Source of the DNA: Amphiura filiformis
Taxonomy: Eukaryota > Echinodermata > Ophiuroidea > Amphilepidida > Amphiuridae
DNA: 64,000 nucleotides
Reading direction: 5' to 3'
Assembly (NCBI RefSeq): GCF_039555335.1
Contig: NC_092644.1
Span: forward strand, 49,985,281 to 50,049,280
The notes beneath the pieces were generated by a model. That model was not told the DNA's origin. It made no database searches and saw only the letters and a list, made by a program, of their open reading frames with translations. Within the stretch, counting starts at the first letter, position 1. Each line of letters opens with the position of its first letter. This document shows, in pieces, positions 27,201 through 34,530 of the stretch. A program made the position numbers and the translations under genes.

Positions 27201-30200
27201 TCTATACTCACCCTAACCTTTACATTAAACCTAACCTAAATGCCCTATGCCCTAACTTCAACCCTTTTAGACTAATGACCCTTTGGACTAATGAGCTGTT
27301 CCCATCTAAACTATAGCTTACTATGAGAGTGTTATATTAACTGTTTGTGTGTTTGTATTTCAGGATCACCTTGTATGTTTCCTACCAGGTGCTTTAGCCT
27401 TAGGTTATATGAATGGCTTAGACAGTTCCCATTTAGACTTGGCGAGGGAGCTAATGCATACATGCTATCAAATGTATGCACAGATGCCAACATTCCTTAG
27501 TCCAGAGATATCGCATTTTAACATGCTACCAGGTGGCAATGAGGATATCATAGTCAAGGTGAGTCCTTAGTCCAGAGATATCACATTTTAATATGTTGCT
27601 GGGTGGCAATAAAGATATCATAGTCAAGATGAGTCCTTAGTCCAGAGATATCACATTTTAAAACGCTGCTGGGTGGCAATGAGGATATCATAGTCAAGGT
27701 GAGTCCTTAGTCCAGAGACACATTTTAACATGCTGCCGGGTGGTCCAGAGTCATTAGTCCAGAGATATCACATTTTAACATGCTACCAGGTGGCAATGAG
27801 GATATCATAGTCAAGGTGAGTCCTTAGTCCAGAGATATCACATTTTAACATGCTGCTGGGTGGCAATGAGGATATCATAGTCAAGGTGAGTCCTTAGTCC
27901 TGAGACATCACATTTTAACATGCTGCCGGGTGGTCCAGAGTCCTTAGTCCAGAGATATCACATTTTAACATGTTGCTGGGTGGCAATGAGGATATCATAG
28001 TCAAGGTGAGTCCTTAGTCCAGAGATATCACATTTTAACATGCTGCCGGGTGGTCCAGAGTCCTTAGTCCAGAGATATCACATTTTAACATGCTGCCAGG
28101 TGGCAATGAGGATATCATAGTCAAGGTGAGTCCTTAGTCCAGAGATATCACATTTTAACATGCTACCAGGTGGCAATGAGGATATCATAGTCAAGGTGAG
28201 TCCTTAGTCCAGAGATATCGCATTTTAACATGCTGCTGGGTGGCAATGAGGATATCATAGTCAAGGTGAGTCCTTAGTCAAGAGGTAGAATATTTTAACA
28301 TGCTACCAGGCGGCAATGAGGTTATCATAGTCAAGGTGAGTCCTTAGTCCAGAGATATCACATTTTAACATGCTACCAGGTGGCAATGAGGATATCATAG
28401 TCAAGGTGAGTCCTTAGTCAAGAGGTAGAACATTTTAACATGCTACCAGGCGGCAATGAGGTTATCATAGTCAAGGTGAGGCCTTAGTCCAGAGATATCA
28501 CATTTTAACTTGCTACCAGGTGGTAATGAGGATATCATAGTCAAGGTGAGTCCTTAGTCAAGAGGTAGAACATTTTAACATGCTACCAGGCGGCAATGAG
28601 GTTATCATAGTCAAGGTGAGTCCTTAGTCCAGAGATATCACATTTTAACATGCTACCAGGTGGTAATGAGGATATCATAGTCAAGGTGAGTCCTTAGTCA
28701 AGAGGTAGAACATTTTAACATGCTACCAGGCGGCAATGAGGTTATCATAGTCAAGGTGAGTCCTTAGTCCAGAGATATCACATTTTAACTTGCTACCAGG
28801 TGGTAATGAGGATATCATAGTCAAGGTGAGTCCTTAGTCAAGAGGTAGAACATTTTAACATGCTACCAGGCGGCAATGAGGTTATCATAGTCAAGGTGAG
28901 TCCTTAGTCCAGAGATATCACATTTTAACTTGCTACCAGGTGGTAATGAGGATATCATAGTCAAGGTGAGTCCTTAGTCAAGAGGTAGAACATTTTAACA
29001 TGCTACCAGGCGGCAATGAGGTTATCATAGTCAAGGTGAGTCCTTAGTCCAGAGATATCACATTTTAACATGCTACCAGGTGGTAATGAGGATATCATAG
29101 TCAAGGTGAGTCCTTAGTCCAGAGATATCACATTTTAACATGCTGCCAGGCGGTAATGAGGATATCATAGTCAAGGTGAGTCCTTAGTCCAGAGATATCA
29201 CATTGTAACATGCTGCTGGGTGGCAATGAGAATATCATAGTCAAGGTGAGTCCTTAGTCCAGAGATACTACATTTTAACATGCTGCTGGGTGGCAATGAG
29301 GATATCATAGTCAAGGTGAGTCTTAGTCCAGACTCCAGAGGTAGTACATTTTAACATGCTGTTGGTAGGCAATGAGGATATCACAGTCAATGTGAGTCCT
29401 GGACTCCCGAGTCTATAGAGAGAGCACATTTTAACATATGTGGTATATACCAAGAGGGTGAATGAGATGGGAGGGATGTTTGTTATATCATCTCTAAATA
29501 CAATAACATCATCAGAGAAGTTAAGCAATTCCTCCTAACAGAGTGTTTATCCATCTCATACAATACTCTTGTTTATCCTTATATTAACTACTGCATGATC
29601 ATCTGGGCTGATAACAACAATACACACCGTGACTCCGTTCTACTTTTACAAAACAAAAGATGGTGAGAACCAGTTCTCTGTGGCTAGCACATGCATCAAT
29701 TTCACCATTGCATCCTTCCTAATGATTTATTACTGGACAAGAATTATTGAAACTCAGATAAAGATTTCAATAATTATAGTGTGTGTAATGCTGACATCCT
29801 CTGTATTTGCCATACTAACACCAAGCTGGCCTTTAATACCATCAGAGTTCAAGGTTCAATTCTGTGGAACAAGTTGCCACTTTCTTTTAAAAATGCACCT
29901 CCGATCAATATTTTCAAGCAGTTATTGAGAAATATGATTCTTGTACCGTCTAAATCTTTGCATTTAAAGTATTAAAATGCAAGGTGATTGGGTTATTTGA
30001 GGGTAGAAATTTGTTTTAACATATTTAATGGACTTATTGTTGGCACCCTTAATAAATGGCACCTGCATGTACCTTAAAATAGTGCTTAATTCCTTATTAT
30101 TATGCGAGGGCACTACATCTCATGCTTTGGATAACATAAAACTGAACTAAACTGAAGTAAACTGTGAAGAAACAAATGCATGGGTAAATAGGTAAGAATT

Positions 30201-31091
30201 AATTAAATATCCACATAGCATACACATCACATATGCAGGTGTGGTCCTCATGAGAGCTTGCCATCGAGTTCGGTTAGCAGCAGTGCATCTGTCATGTTCA
30301 TGCCAGTGAATTTCATAATAATTATCATCTAGCCAGCTTTCTGTTGTTCTTCCTCTCTTCCACCTGCCTTCCACCTGCCTTCCACAATTGATTTCTCAAG
30401 ACATGAGCATCTGGTAACATGTCCAAAATAGGACAGCTTGTGTGAAAATATTTCAGCACATTCACCAGCTAAATGGGGAAACATATTAAATATGAATTAA
30501 ATATATACACTTGTTTAGGAATGATTTCAAAACCCAACCGTCACTTGTGTCCTGTCAGAACCAGCAATTGAGCCTGGTTTCTGTTGGTTAGTTGACTGAC
30601 TGTTGGATTTGATGACATCCCTTACTTACTTAGCTGTGTACTTTATGACAATCATATGATTTTGTATTGAGCATGTTGAGTAAGACACTGTCCCATCAAT
30701 TTTATATCACTAATTGTTTTTAATTTTTCCCTCATTACAGCCGGCGGATGCTCATAATCTTCTTCGTCCAGAAACTGTCGAGAGCCTTTTCTATTTACAC
30801 CGTATAACTGGTGACAAAGTGTACAGAGACTGGGGTTGGCAGATATTCCAAGCCTTTGAAAAACACACCAAAATAGCCACGGGAGGCTATTCATCAATCA
30901 GCAACGTAAAGAGTGTTGAGAAACCATCATTCAGGGACAAGATGGAGAGCTTCTTCCTCGGCGAGACTCTGAAATATTTCTTTTTATTATTCAGTGATGA
31001 TCCTAATTTACTTCCATTAAACAAATATGTGTTCAACACAGAAGCTCACCCGTTGCCTATAAGGACTAACATCCCCAGTCCCCAGTGGTGA
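6209..31091 (+). CDS. MAN1B1: ER mannosyl-oligosaccharide 1,2-alpha-mannosidase, ten-exon gene
   Basis: GH47 enzyme of the ER/early secretory lumen that removes a terminal alpha-1,2-mannose from Man9GlcNAc2, acting in N-glycan trimming and glycoprotein quality control. Coding exons: 6209-6256, 10626-10840, 12016-12321, 18711-18840, 19401-19586, 20143-20291, 23415-23791, 24458-24581, 27364-27558, 30741-31091. They sum to 2081 nt; adding one base for the frame break in exon 2 gives 694 codons. Layout: short cytosolic tail, one membrane helix (about residues 28-46, type II), a charged variable stem (about 60-235), then the catalytic (alpha/alpha)7 domain. Residues matching the human catalytic set, from recalled family knowledge, are E320 in FETTIR, D452 in [14 protein letters not shown] and E588 in RPETVES. 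T677 in NTEAHP matches the calcium ligand, and C517 and C546 match the human disulfide. Exon 6 and exon 9 are each followed by arrays of their own 3' ends. The exon-2 frame break leaves open whether this allele is intact. Confidence 0.95.
7627..7725. mobile_element. Solo end of the ACAACCTTGGCG MITE family
   Basis: ACAACCTTGGCGAAAAAGGT, ACACCTGAGTGTTAATTGGC and CCCCGCTCCCCTATTGCAAT match the left 90 bp of the element at 10035-10313. No right end is present. Confidence 0.75.
7796..7852. repeat. 17-bp minisatellite, three copies
   Basis: GTAAACGGGAGCGGTTA repeats three times, the last with GTGG for GCGG. Directly upstream is a small palindromic GGTCGACGGTCGAC. Confidence 0.85.
9052..9110 (+). 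repeat. tRNA-like Pol III promoter (SINE head)
   Basis: TGGCTCGGCGG at 9052-9062 resembles an A box with one deviation. GGTTCGAATCC at 9095-9105 is a perfect B box, 32 nt downstream, the normal tRNA spacing. No clean acceptor-stem pairing was seen, so a SINE head or tRNA relic is more likely than a tRNA gene. Confidence 0.55.
9288..9405. repeat. Interspersed repeat, inverted copy of 1035-1150
   Basis: Carries GGGCATTTCGTGATCCACAG, TTGAGATTTTTATATCACTG and CCTCTGGCTACATAATG, the reverse complement of the copy near the window start. Confidence 0.8.
10035..10313. mobile_element. Inverted-repeat MITE (ACAACCTTGGCGG ends)
   Basis: Left end ACAACCTTGGCGG then GGTTGCCACACCTG; right end CAGGTGTGGCAAC then CCGCCAAGGTTGT. 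279 bp, no coding. It lies about 310 bp upstream of MAN1B1 exon 2. Confidence 0.8.
10626..10840 (+). CDS. MAN1B1: MAN1B1 coding exon 2 (membrane anchor), with apparent 1-base frame break
   Basis: Acceptor TTGCAG ends at 10625; donor AAG|GTACAT begins at 10841. The first 30 bases read [10 protein letters not shown] in one frame, like the human juxtamembrane WKQLSRLQR, but that frame stops at 10668-10670. The membrane helix [16 protein letters not shown] is in another frame, starting at ATC 10658, and runs on to an open end in phase 0 with exon 3. One extra base between about 10653 and 10658 would join both parts and restore agreement with human. Downstream of the helix is a charged segment ([19 protein letters not shown]). 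The break may be an assembly or base-call error, a real null allele, or an effect of unusual splicing. Confidence 0.8.
11435..11840. mobile_element. Two facing copies of a tRNA-derived SINE
   Basis: GGTTTTTTTGCTATCGGAAG...AAGTCACCTGGCACCCC...GGATTCGAACC runs one way (11480-11560). GGTTTGAATCCCGGGG...TGCCAAGTGACTTCTTTGTT...TCTGATAGCAAAAACCATGG runs the other (11738-11820). The GGTTTGAATCC word is a B box. Same family as the copies at 37505-38255. Lies in MAN1B1 intron 2. Confidence 0.7.
12016..12321 (+). CDS. MAN1B1: MAN1B1 coding exon 3 (luminal stem)
   Basis: Acceptor CCAACAG ends at 12015 and donor GAG|GTGAGA begins at 12322; 306 nt, 102 codons, phase 0 at both ends. Starts [16 protein letters not shown], comparable to the human stem segment QRGPPHLQIRPP. 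The rest is low-complexity and acidic ([27 protein letters not shown]) and may form a helical or coiled stalk between membrane and catalytic domain. This is the least conserved part of the family. Confidence 0.85.
12456..13052. mobile_element. hAT-like palindromic MITE (TAGTGCCG ends)
   Basis: Perfect terminal inverted repeats TAGTGCCGTCGTCG. Both sides carry the 8-bp duplication ATATCATC (12448-12455 and 13053-13060). Almost all of the 597 bp is self-complementary (for example TTCAACCTGAATAACAAG against CTTGTTATTCAAGGTTGAA), with several GTCGAC words near the ends and poly-A/T runs. No transposase. Confidence 0.9.
13232..13411. mobile_element. Hairpin MITE (GGGCTATTCCAGTTGAAATC ends)
   Basis: Arms of about 75 bp: GGGCTATTCCAGTTGAAATC and GAAGATATGACCTTAATCT on the left, AGATTAAGGTCATGTCTTC and GATTTCAACTGGAATAGCCC on the right. 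ATT on both sides could be a 3-bp duplication. A second copy lies at about 38660-39320. Confidence 0.85.
14300..14520. repeat. C/T-rich tandem repeat
   Basis: A unit of roughly 100-120 bp (TTTAATGGACATTTAACCCC, CCTCCCTCCCC, AACAAAACTAGTTTAATTTC) occurs about two and a half times. Confidence 0.7.
15300..15830. repeat. Tandem repeat of about 127 bp rich in AGGTCA words
   Basis: AAGGTCATTAAGGGGTCAT recurs near 15398, 15524, 15651 and 15802, joined by AATGCTCCAATTGAGCTG and CATTCTAAACATGTTTAAAA. Three units contain a direct repeat of the hormone-receptor half-site with one-base spacing: 15419-15431, 15547-15559 and 15673-15685, the last being a perfect AGGTCAAAGGTCA. Confidence 0.85.
16222..16533. 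mobile_element. Inverted-repeat element (CTTGTATT ends)
   Basis: CTTGTATTTCAAGGTGGATA on the left and TATCCACCTCGAATACAAG on the right face each other about 310 bp apart. No coding capacity. Confidence 0.65.
17046..17162. mobile_element. Short hairpin MITE
   Basis: GTGCAGAAAGCTGAATCTTG and ATCCAGTTACCCC on the left face GGGAGTAACTGGAT and CAAGATTATGCTCTCTGCAC on the right. Confidence 0.65.
18711..18840 (+). CDS. MAN1B1: MAN1B1 coding exon 4 (distal stem)
   Basis: Acceptor TTTGACAG ends at 18710; donor ATG|GTAAGA begins at 18841. Enters in phase 0 and leaves with one base of a glycine codon that exon 5 completes (G|GT). Sequence is acidic and proline-rich with a near-repeat ([18 protein letters not shown]), typical of the variable stem. 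A degenerate copy of its coding text appears further on at about 19036-19072 (ACACGATAACATTAGAGCACC...CCCAGC); it has no splice sites. Confidence 0.85.
18876..19008 (+). mobile_element. MITE with TGTGACATGATCAAGGG ends, short copy
   Basis: TGTGACACAATCAAGGGAAC on the left and TTCCCCTTGATCATGTCACA on the right. The interior GCTAATATTGATTTTGAGAT and TTGGCAAAGAAA is shared with the copy at 31557-31811. It starts 36 bp into MAN1B1 intron 4. Confidence 0.85.
19401..19586 (+). CDS. MAN1B1: MAN1B1 coding exon 5 (start of catalytic domain)
   Basis: Acceptor GACACAG ends at 19400; donor AAAG|GTAAGC begins at 19587. Encodes [20 protein letters not shown] and [20 protein letters not shown], closely matching human [20 protein letters not shown] and the LGLTLIDALDTMWIL helix at the start of the GH47 barrel. 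Ends with one base of a glutamate codon completed by exon 6. Confidence 0.97.
20143..20291 (+). CDS. MAN1B1: MAN1B1 coding exon 6 (catalytic Glu), founder of tandem array
   Basis: Acceptor TTATTTCAG ends at 20142; donor GCT|GTAAGT begins at 20292. Encodes [15 protein letters not shown], then [20 protein letters not shown]; the glutamate of FETTIR corresponds to human E330, the proposed catalytic acid. The last 93 nt (20199-20291) plus about 37-45 nt of intron form the unit repeated in the array that follows. Only this first copy has the upstream half of the exon and an acceptor. Confidence 0.97.
20199..22803 (+). repeat. Tandem array of the exon-6 3' end plus its 5' splice site
   Basis: Units begin at GATGTTAATC at 20199, 20329, 20459, 20589, 20723, 20861, 20999, 21137, 21271, 21406, 21542, 21676, 21814, 21948, 22076, 22210, 22344, 22478 and 22611, with spacings of 128-138 bp. 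Each carries the last 93 nt of MAN1B1 exon 6, a GTAAGT donor, and a short (GTCT/CTGT)n tract that causes most length differences. Copies are nearly identical, including the catalytic-glutamate codon; a few have GCT changed to TCT before the donor. The first four units form a 260-bp dimer (CTTAGG/GATCCT versus CTTGGG/GATTCT). A strongly decayed copy follows at about 22725-22803. Reading on from the first donor meets TGA within the CTGT tract, so the extra copies cannot be read as coding sequence. The reverse-strand ORFs here are by-products of 138-bp spacing. Confidence 0.95.
23415..23791 (+). CDS. MAN1B1: MAN1B1 coding exon 7 (catalytic Asp)
   Basis: Acceptor TTTTATAG ends at 23414; donor CA|GTGAGT begins at 23792. 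Phase 0 in, two bases of a Gln codon out. Encodes [46 protein letters not shown] and [17 protein letters not shown]. All match human GH47 blocks; the aspartate in [10 protein letters not shown] corresponds to human D463. Confidence 0.98.
24458..24581 (+). CDS. MAN1B1: MAN1B1 coding exon 8
   Basis: Acceptor CTTTCAG ends at 24457; donor ATG|GTAGGT begins at 24582. Completes the split glutamine codon and encodes [19 protein letters not shown] and [19 protein letters not shown], matching human LLEDYVEAIEGV and LTFVGELAHGRFSAKM. Leaves in phase 0. Confidence 0.97.
25428..27206. mobile_element. Inner inverted-repeat element, TATAGACCTTTTTCT ends
   Basis: Left end TATAGACCTTTTTCTCAAAC then CACCAATCAATCGATATTGG; right end is the reverse complement (CCAATATCGATTAGGTGACG, AGAAAAAGGTCTATA). 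1779 bp. No transposase recognised. Its insertion site lies in the telomere-like interior of the outer element. It contains a third element at 26622-27099. Confidence 0.75.
26622..27099. mobile_element. Innermost MITE, TTGTTTGTTTGTCC ends
   Basis: AATTGTTTGTTTGTCC at the left and GGACAAACAAACAATT at the right. Interior shared, in opposite orientation, with 56675-57004 (GGGTCGGTAGGTCGGA, GATATTGCACTTGAAACTGA, CACGGTCGGGACCAG). A hairpin GATCATTCATGGTTGATCT/AGGTCAACCATGAATGATC sits at about 26920-26980. Confidence 0.75.
27364..27558 (+). CDS. MAN1B1: MAN1B1 coding exon 9 (disulfide region), founder of tandem array
   Basis: Acceptor TATTTCAG ends at 27363; donor AAG|GTGAGT begins at 27559; 195 nt, 65 codons, phase 0 at both ends. 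Encodes [31 protein letters not shown] and [12 protein letters not shown]. The two cysteines match the conserved disulfide pair of human ERManI. The last 64 nt plus GTGAGT form the 70-bp unit amplified downstream. Confidence 0.97.
27495..29450 (+). repeat. 70-bp tandem array of the exon-9 3' end plus its 5' splice site
   Basis: The first unit is 27495-27564: the last 64 nt of MAN1B1 exon 9 plus exactly the donor hexamer GTGAGT. It is followed by about 27 further copies to about 29450, nearly all at 70-bp spacing and with AAG|GTGAGT intact. Some units are shortened to a GGTGGTCCAGAG form (27719-28080). From 28271 to about 29040 there is a higher-order 140-bp dimer: type B units (GTCAAGAGGTAGAAC, GAGGTTATC) begin at 28271, 28411, 28551, 28691, 28831 and 28971, alternating with type A (GTCCAGAGATATCAC, GAGGATATC). 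The last two units are decayed. Reading past the first donor gives V-S-P-stop at once, so later copies are non-coding. Confidence 0.95.
29550..29975 (+). pseudogene. LINE reverse-transcriptase C-terminal remnant
   Basis: In shifting frames reads [20 protein letters not shown], then [18 protein letters not shown] and [13 protein letters not shown]. This resembles the tail of CR1/Rex-type LINE ORF2 (SYLSYGNIIW..., F.GPKLWNSLP..IK...S...FK..LK). Several stops and frame changes show it is dead. Lies in MAN1B1 intron 9 directly after the 70-bp array. Confidence 0.7.
30230..30440 (-). pseudogene. Second LINE ORF2 tail remnant, opposite strand
   Basis: Reading the minus strand gives [20 protein letters not shown], then, after a frame change, [10 protein letters not shown] and [15 protein letters not shown]. 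This is the FGH(V/I).R....EK...G..GKR.RGR....W.DD...........DR..WR.L pattern at the end of many LINE reverse transcriptases. Its family differs from the plus-strand remnant 250 bp upstream. Confidence 0.7.
30741..31091 (+). CDS. MAN1B1: MAN1B1 coding exon 10 (C-terminal catalytic region, stop)
   Basis: Acceptor CTCATTACAG ends at 30740; stop TGA at 31089-31091. Encodes [20 protein letters not shown], the block holding the proposed catalytic base (E588 here, human E599). It continues with [28 protein letters not shown] and [10 protein letters not shown], whose threonine binds calcium in the family, and a short C-terminal tail IPSPQW not shared with human. No polyadenylation site could be assigned with confidence. 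Confidence 0.98.
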   Translation, partial: PADAHNLLRPETVESLFYLHRITGDKVYRDWGWQIFQAFEKHTKIATGGYSSISNVKSVEKPSFRDKMESFFLGETLKYFFLLFSDDPNLLPLNKYVFNTEAHPLPIRTNIPSPQW

Positions 31092-33856
31092 TGGTGGCTT
31101 ATAGAGGCTATCTCTGATGTTGTGTCTCAAATTAGGACTCAAATATTCTAATTGTGGTAGTAAGAGATAGTGAGGCAAAGTAATAGAATTAAGAGACCAG
31201 AGTTGACAAAATCACATGATTGGGAATGTAGATTCTTTGGGTCTCTATCAGACTCTATGATTTATTTCAGAATAAGTTCCAAAAATATGGACCCATTTAA
31301 AACAGGGGTCAAAGTTTACATAGGGTCAAATTTCAAAAGTCATCAGATTGTGATGAGTTATAAGCAAAAAGGTCAAAGGCCCAATTTGGTGCTTTTGTCA
31401 ACTGGGTCCTCATTTTAATGAAATCAGCCGTTACCTTGCCTCACTAAGAGCAGTAGCTGTAAAACAAGTTATTTTTGCTTGGAATTAAATATCATAAATT
31501 TTGCCAAGGGTTGTAATTTGTAAATGAAATTTCAGTAAAAATATCTGTAAAGGTATTTGCGACATGATCAAGGGAAATGGGTCGGATGTCGCTAATATTG
31601 ATTTTGAGATATTGGCAAAGAAAGTGTTAAAATTCTTTTGTTTTATATTATTTCCAGTGATTGATAAATTGACTTAACTTCACAAAGAAGAGTCGTATCA
31701 ACATGGGGTTTTCCGTTTCTGAAAGCTCTAAATGTCCTCTTTAGAAACCTGTGTAAAACTCATTTTCGACCAGGGCCGACGTGTGACTCATTCCCCTTGA
31801 TCATGTCACATTTATGAAGACCAACATATTTGTGAAAATTAATTGCTTCTGAAAGGGAGTCTAATGACCATTTAACATTCCCCAAATGTTTGCCAGAATC
31901 AACAAAGTCTACTGTGTATGCTCTACATCACTACTAACGTTCAAAAGTATGGCATATAATGTCACTGTATGTGCAGTGGTATTTGATATTTAATGACACA
32001 AAGCCTTTTGGGGGATGTGAAAATAGTCAATTGTATAATAACTGTTGCTGCAAAAATAACTTGGTTTACAGCACTTGATGAGTCTTTATGTTTATGCATT
32101 GTATTGTTTATTAGGTGGGTGTTTGGGTCCTTTTTTGAGTACCATCATCATATATAGCTTCTATTGTTTTAGCAGACTTTGAGATAGATGGTGTGCCAAG
32201 TATGTAAATATTACAATCAAACTCAGCTGAAGATATTTTGACTAATGTTGAGACATATGCCAGTTGGATATGGTAATCATCATTGTCTGGAGCAGATGAC
32301 AGCAAAATGTCTTGCAATAACTGAAGGCTTTTTGACCAATGTTGAGGCCGATACCAATTGAATAGTTCCAGTTATCCTCATCATTTTGGAGCAGGCAATG
32401 GCAACATTTCTTGCATTATCAAATTCAACTGATTTTTGTACCAATGTTGACACAAATGCCATTGGAATAGTTCCATAGTTATTATTTGGAGCAGACGGCA
32501 GACATTATTGGAAAGCAAGATAGTTCTGGCCACACAACCAGTTTAATCCACTTGGAATTGAAGCCAGGGACCTCTTGCACTGGAGTCAAAGACTAATAAC
32601 TTGACCATGCTGCTCTTCATCCCAGTTATCCTCCAGGAACTACACCAAGAATGCACATCTTAAAACAGGTGTTGGTGATCTGAAGGTCAAAGATGCTGAG
32701 TCATCAATTCTCAGCTACTTTTGTTGTGTGCTTTAAGTTTCAAGCTGGCATGTTTAATTCTTAATAGTGAAATACATCTTTTTTTGTTGTTGATAAAATC
32801 AATTTTGAGATACAACTTCTTGCATTGTTAAACTTTTCTACATTATTTAATGCCATATTTTGATAACTGCCATCAAATTGAGTCATATGTTTCTGAGCTT
32901 TTAACATTAATGGTCTAGAAAATAACTACAGCAACATAACATGTGATTATGTTTTCCATTTTTAATATTTATAACCTTTTTTTGAACATTTATTTTCCAT
33001 GATGGCTCACATTATGGTGCAATGTAGTGAGATCACCTGTCACTAGCCTAGTAACACCTGCTACAGATTTTAATTATACAGAATATTTTTGATGCAAATT
33101 GTATAAATTTCTTACATTGTTTCAATTATACCTGTATAGCATGACATAGAGCCATGTGGCTTGACAGAATGCAAGAGGTTAGCAGTCATCAAGTTACTTA
33201 TAGGTAATGTTCTTAACATAACAGATTGATATCACTATGTGTAATATTGAGTCAAGCACAGTGATATTGTATCAGCTGCATTATGGATGCATGGCCTATG
33301 TGTGTGTGTGTGTGTTATCTTAAACAACAAAAATGCGCGTAAATAAATCGTCCTTCTTTCTACGTAGAAATATTGTGGAAACAATTATTAGTTCTGAACG
33401 TATAGGCGTATTTATAACAGCTAAGTTACTTTTTGTGCAGACTTTATTTTCATGTAACAGACAAAGAATTACAAAACTCAGTTTGGCCATTCCTCAAAAT
33501 CAAATCAAAACCATGGATCCATTTTGTTGGATTACATCACATCTGAGGCTGTACTATACTTTGTGTCACCTTGAATTTGGTACTGACGAAGTTGCATATG
33601 TCGCTGTATCAAATTATCAGGCTTATCTAATCCCTCAAGTGCTGACAAGGGTGGCTTGTCGGTACACTTGCGAAAAGCATTGATGTCGCAACAAGGTATC
33701 TAAAGTAGTATATGGTGCTCAATCTTTGTCCTTCTGCTCAATGAAGTGTTTATGTATTCAATGTTTTCTTTCGTGCATTGAGTTAATAATATGATAAGGA
33801 TACATGATGCATGTTTATCATGTGAGTGGAACATGTGCATTAAACAGGTTAATTTA
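31092..33856. other. Downstream of MAN1B1, 3' UTR or intergenic
   Basis: AT-rich. Contains the MITE above, four loosely similar segments with ACCAATGTTGA/ATTTTGACTAATGTTGAG at 32230-32460, and a (TG)n run at 33299-33315. No further conserved coding was seen. Confidence 0.4.
31557..31811 (+). mobile_element. MITE with TGTGACATGATCAAGGG ends, longer copy
   Basis: GCGACATGATCAAGGGAAAT on the left and TTCCCCTTGATCATGTCACA on the right. Shares the interior of 18876-19008 but has about 120 bp more before the right end, so the intronic copy is probably a deletion derivative. Confidence 0.85.
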
Positions 33857-34036
33857 CTGTCGTAGTGCACGTTAGTAACCATTGGTTACTGCTCCAAGCC
33901 TGGGCTCATACACCTGTTCCGAATTTTGATATGCCATAGGCTTTGTGTTGTGATCATTTCGATCACTGGTTCGTAACAAAGAAAGCGTGATCCAGTTGAC
34001 CTGGCAACGGTCATATTGTAACGTGCACTACGACAG
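33857..34036. mobile_element. 180-bp MITE, CTGTCGTAGTGCACGTTA ends, copy 1
   Basis: CTGTCGTAGTGCACGTTA on the left and TAACGTGCACTACGACAG on the right form perfect 18-bp inverted repeats. AATTT/AAATT just outside extends the symmetry. Confidence 0.9.
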
Positions 34037-34530
34037 CAAATTGCCATTTGTCTATTGCACGGTTCCGCCATTATGCAAGGAGAGCCTCGAATTGGCATGA
34101 CATGAAAGGAAGAATTACATAACTTTACGCAATGTTATATGACTGGTTTAATTCCCATTCATGCATGCTGCCAGATCGAGACTCCCCTGGCACATGGCGG
34201 AACCATGCAATGTGTGAATTAATAGGCCCCTGATATACATGATAAAGAGTAGGGTGTCTTTATAAGTTGGGGAGTCTCTAAGTTTGTGGTCCATGTGGTT
34301 CTTTATCACTAAAGAAACCATTTTGACCGATTCACGCTCATGTTACCAGTCAGAACAATCGTACAGCATGGAAAGTACTGCCAAATATGGACATGCAGAG
34401 CTGACCAATCAATGAAGTATGGCTACAGATATTTGTTCAGTGAGGTAGAAGCCATATATGTTGAAGCATTATGGGTGTGGCATGGTGCAATATAAACCAC
34501 TCGTGTTTTGTATTTTACAAGTCTGTGGAG

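Larger units (their letters stand above)
25245..27290. mobile_element. Outer element with TAGTCCAAAG ends and telomere-like interior
   Basis: TAGTCCAAAGAGTCATTAGTC at the left faces its reverse complement GACTAATGACCCTTTGGACTA at the right. Between each end and the inner element lie degenerate CCTAACCCTAA stretches (25300-25427 and 27207-27265). Lies in MAN1B1 intron 8 and is split by the next element. Confidence 0.7.

Noticed and set aside
27559..29450. CRISPR-like array
   Set aside because: Tandem units are contiguous with no unique spacers and derive from a eukaryotic exon.
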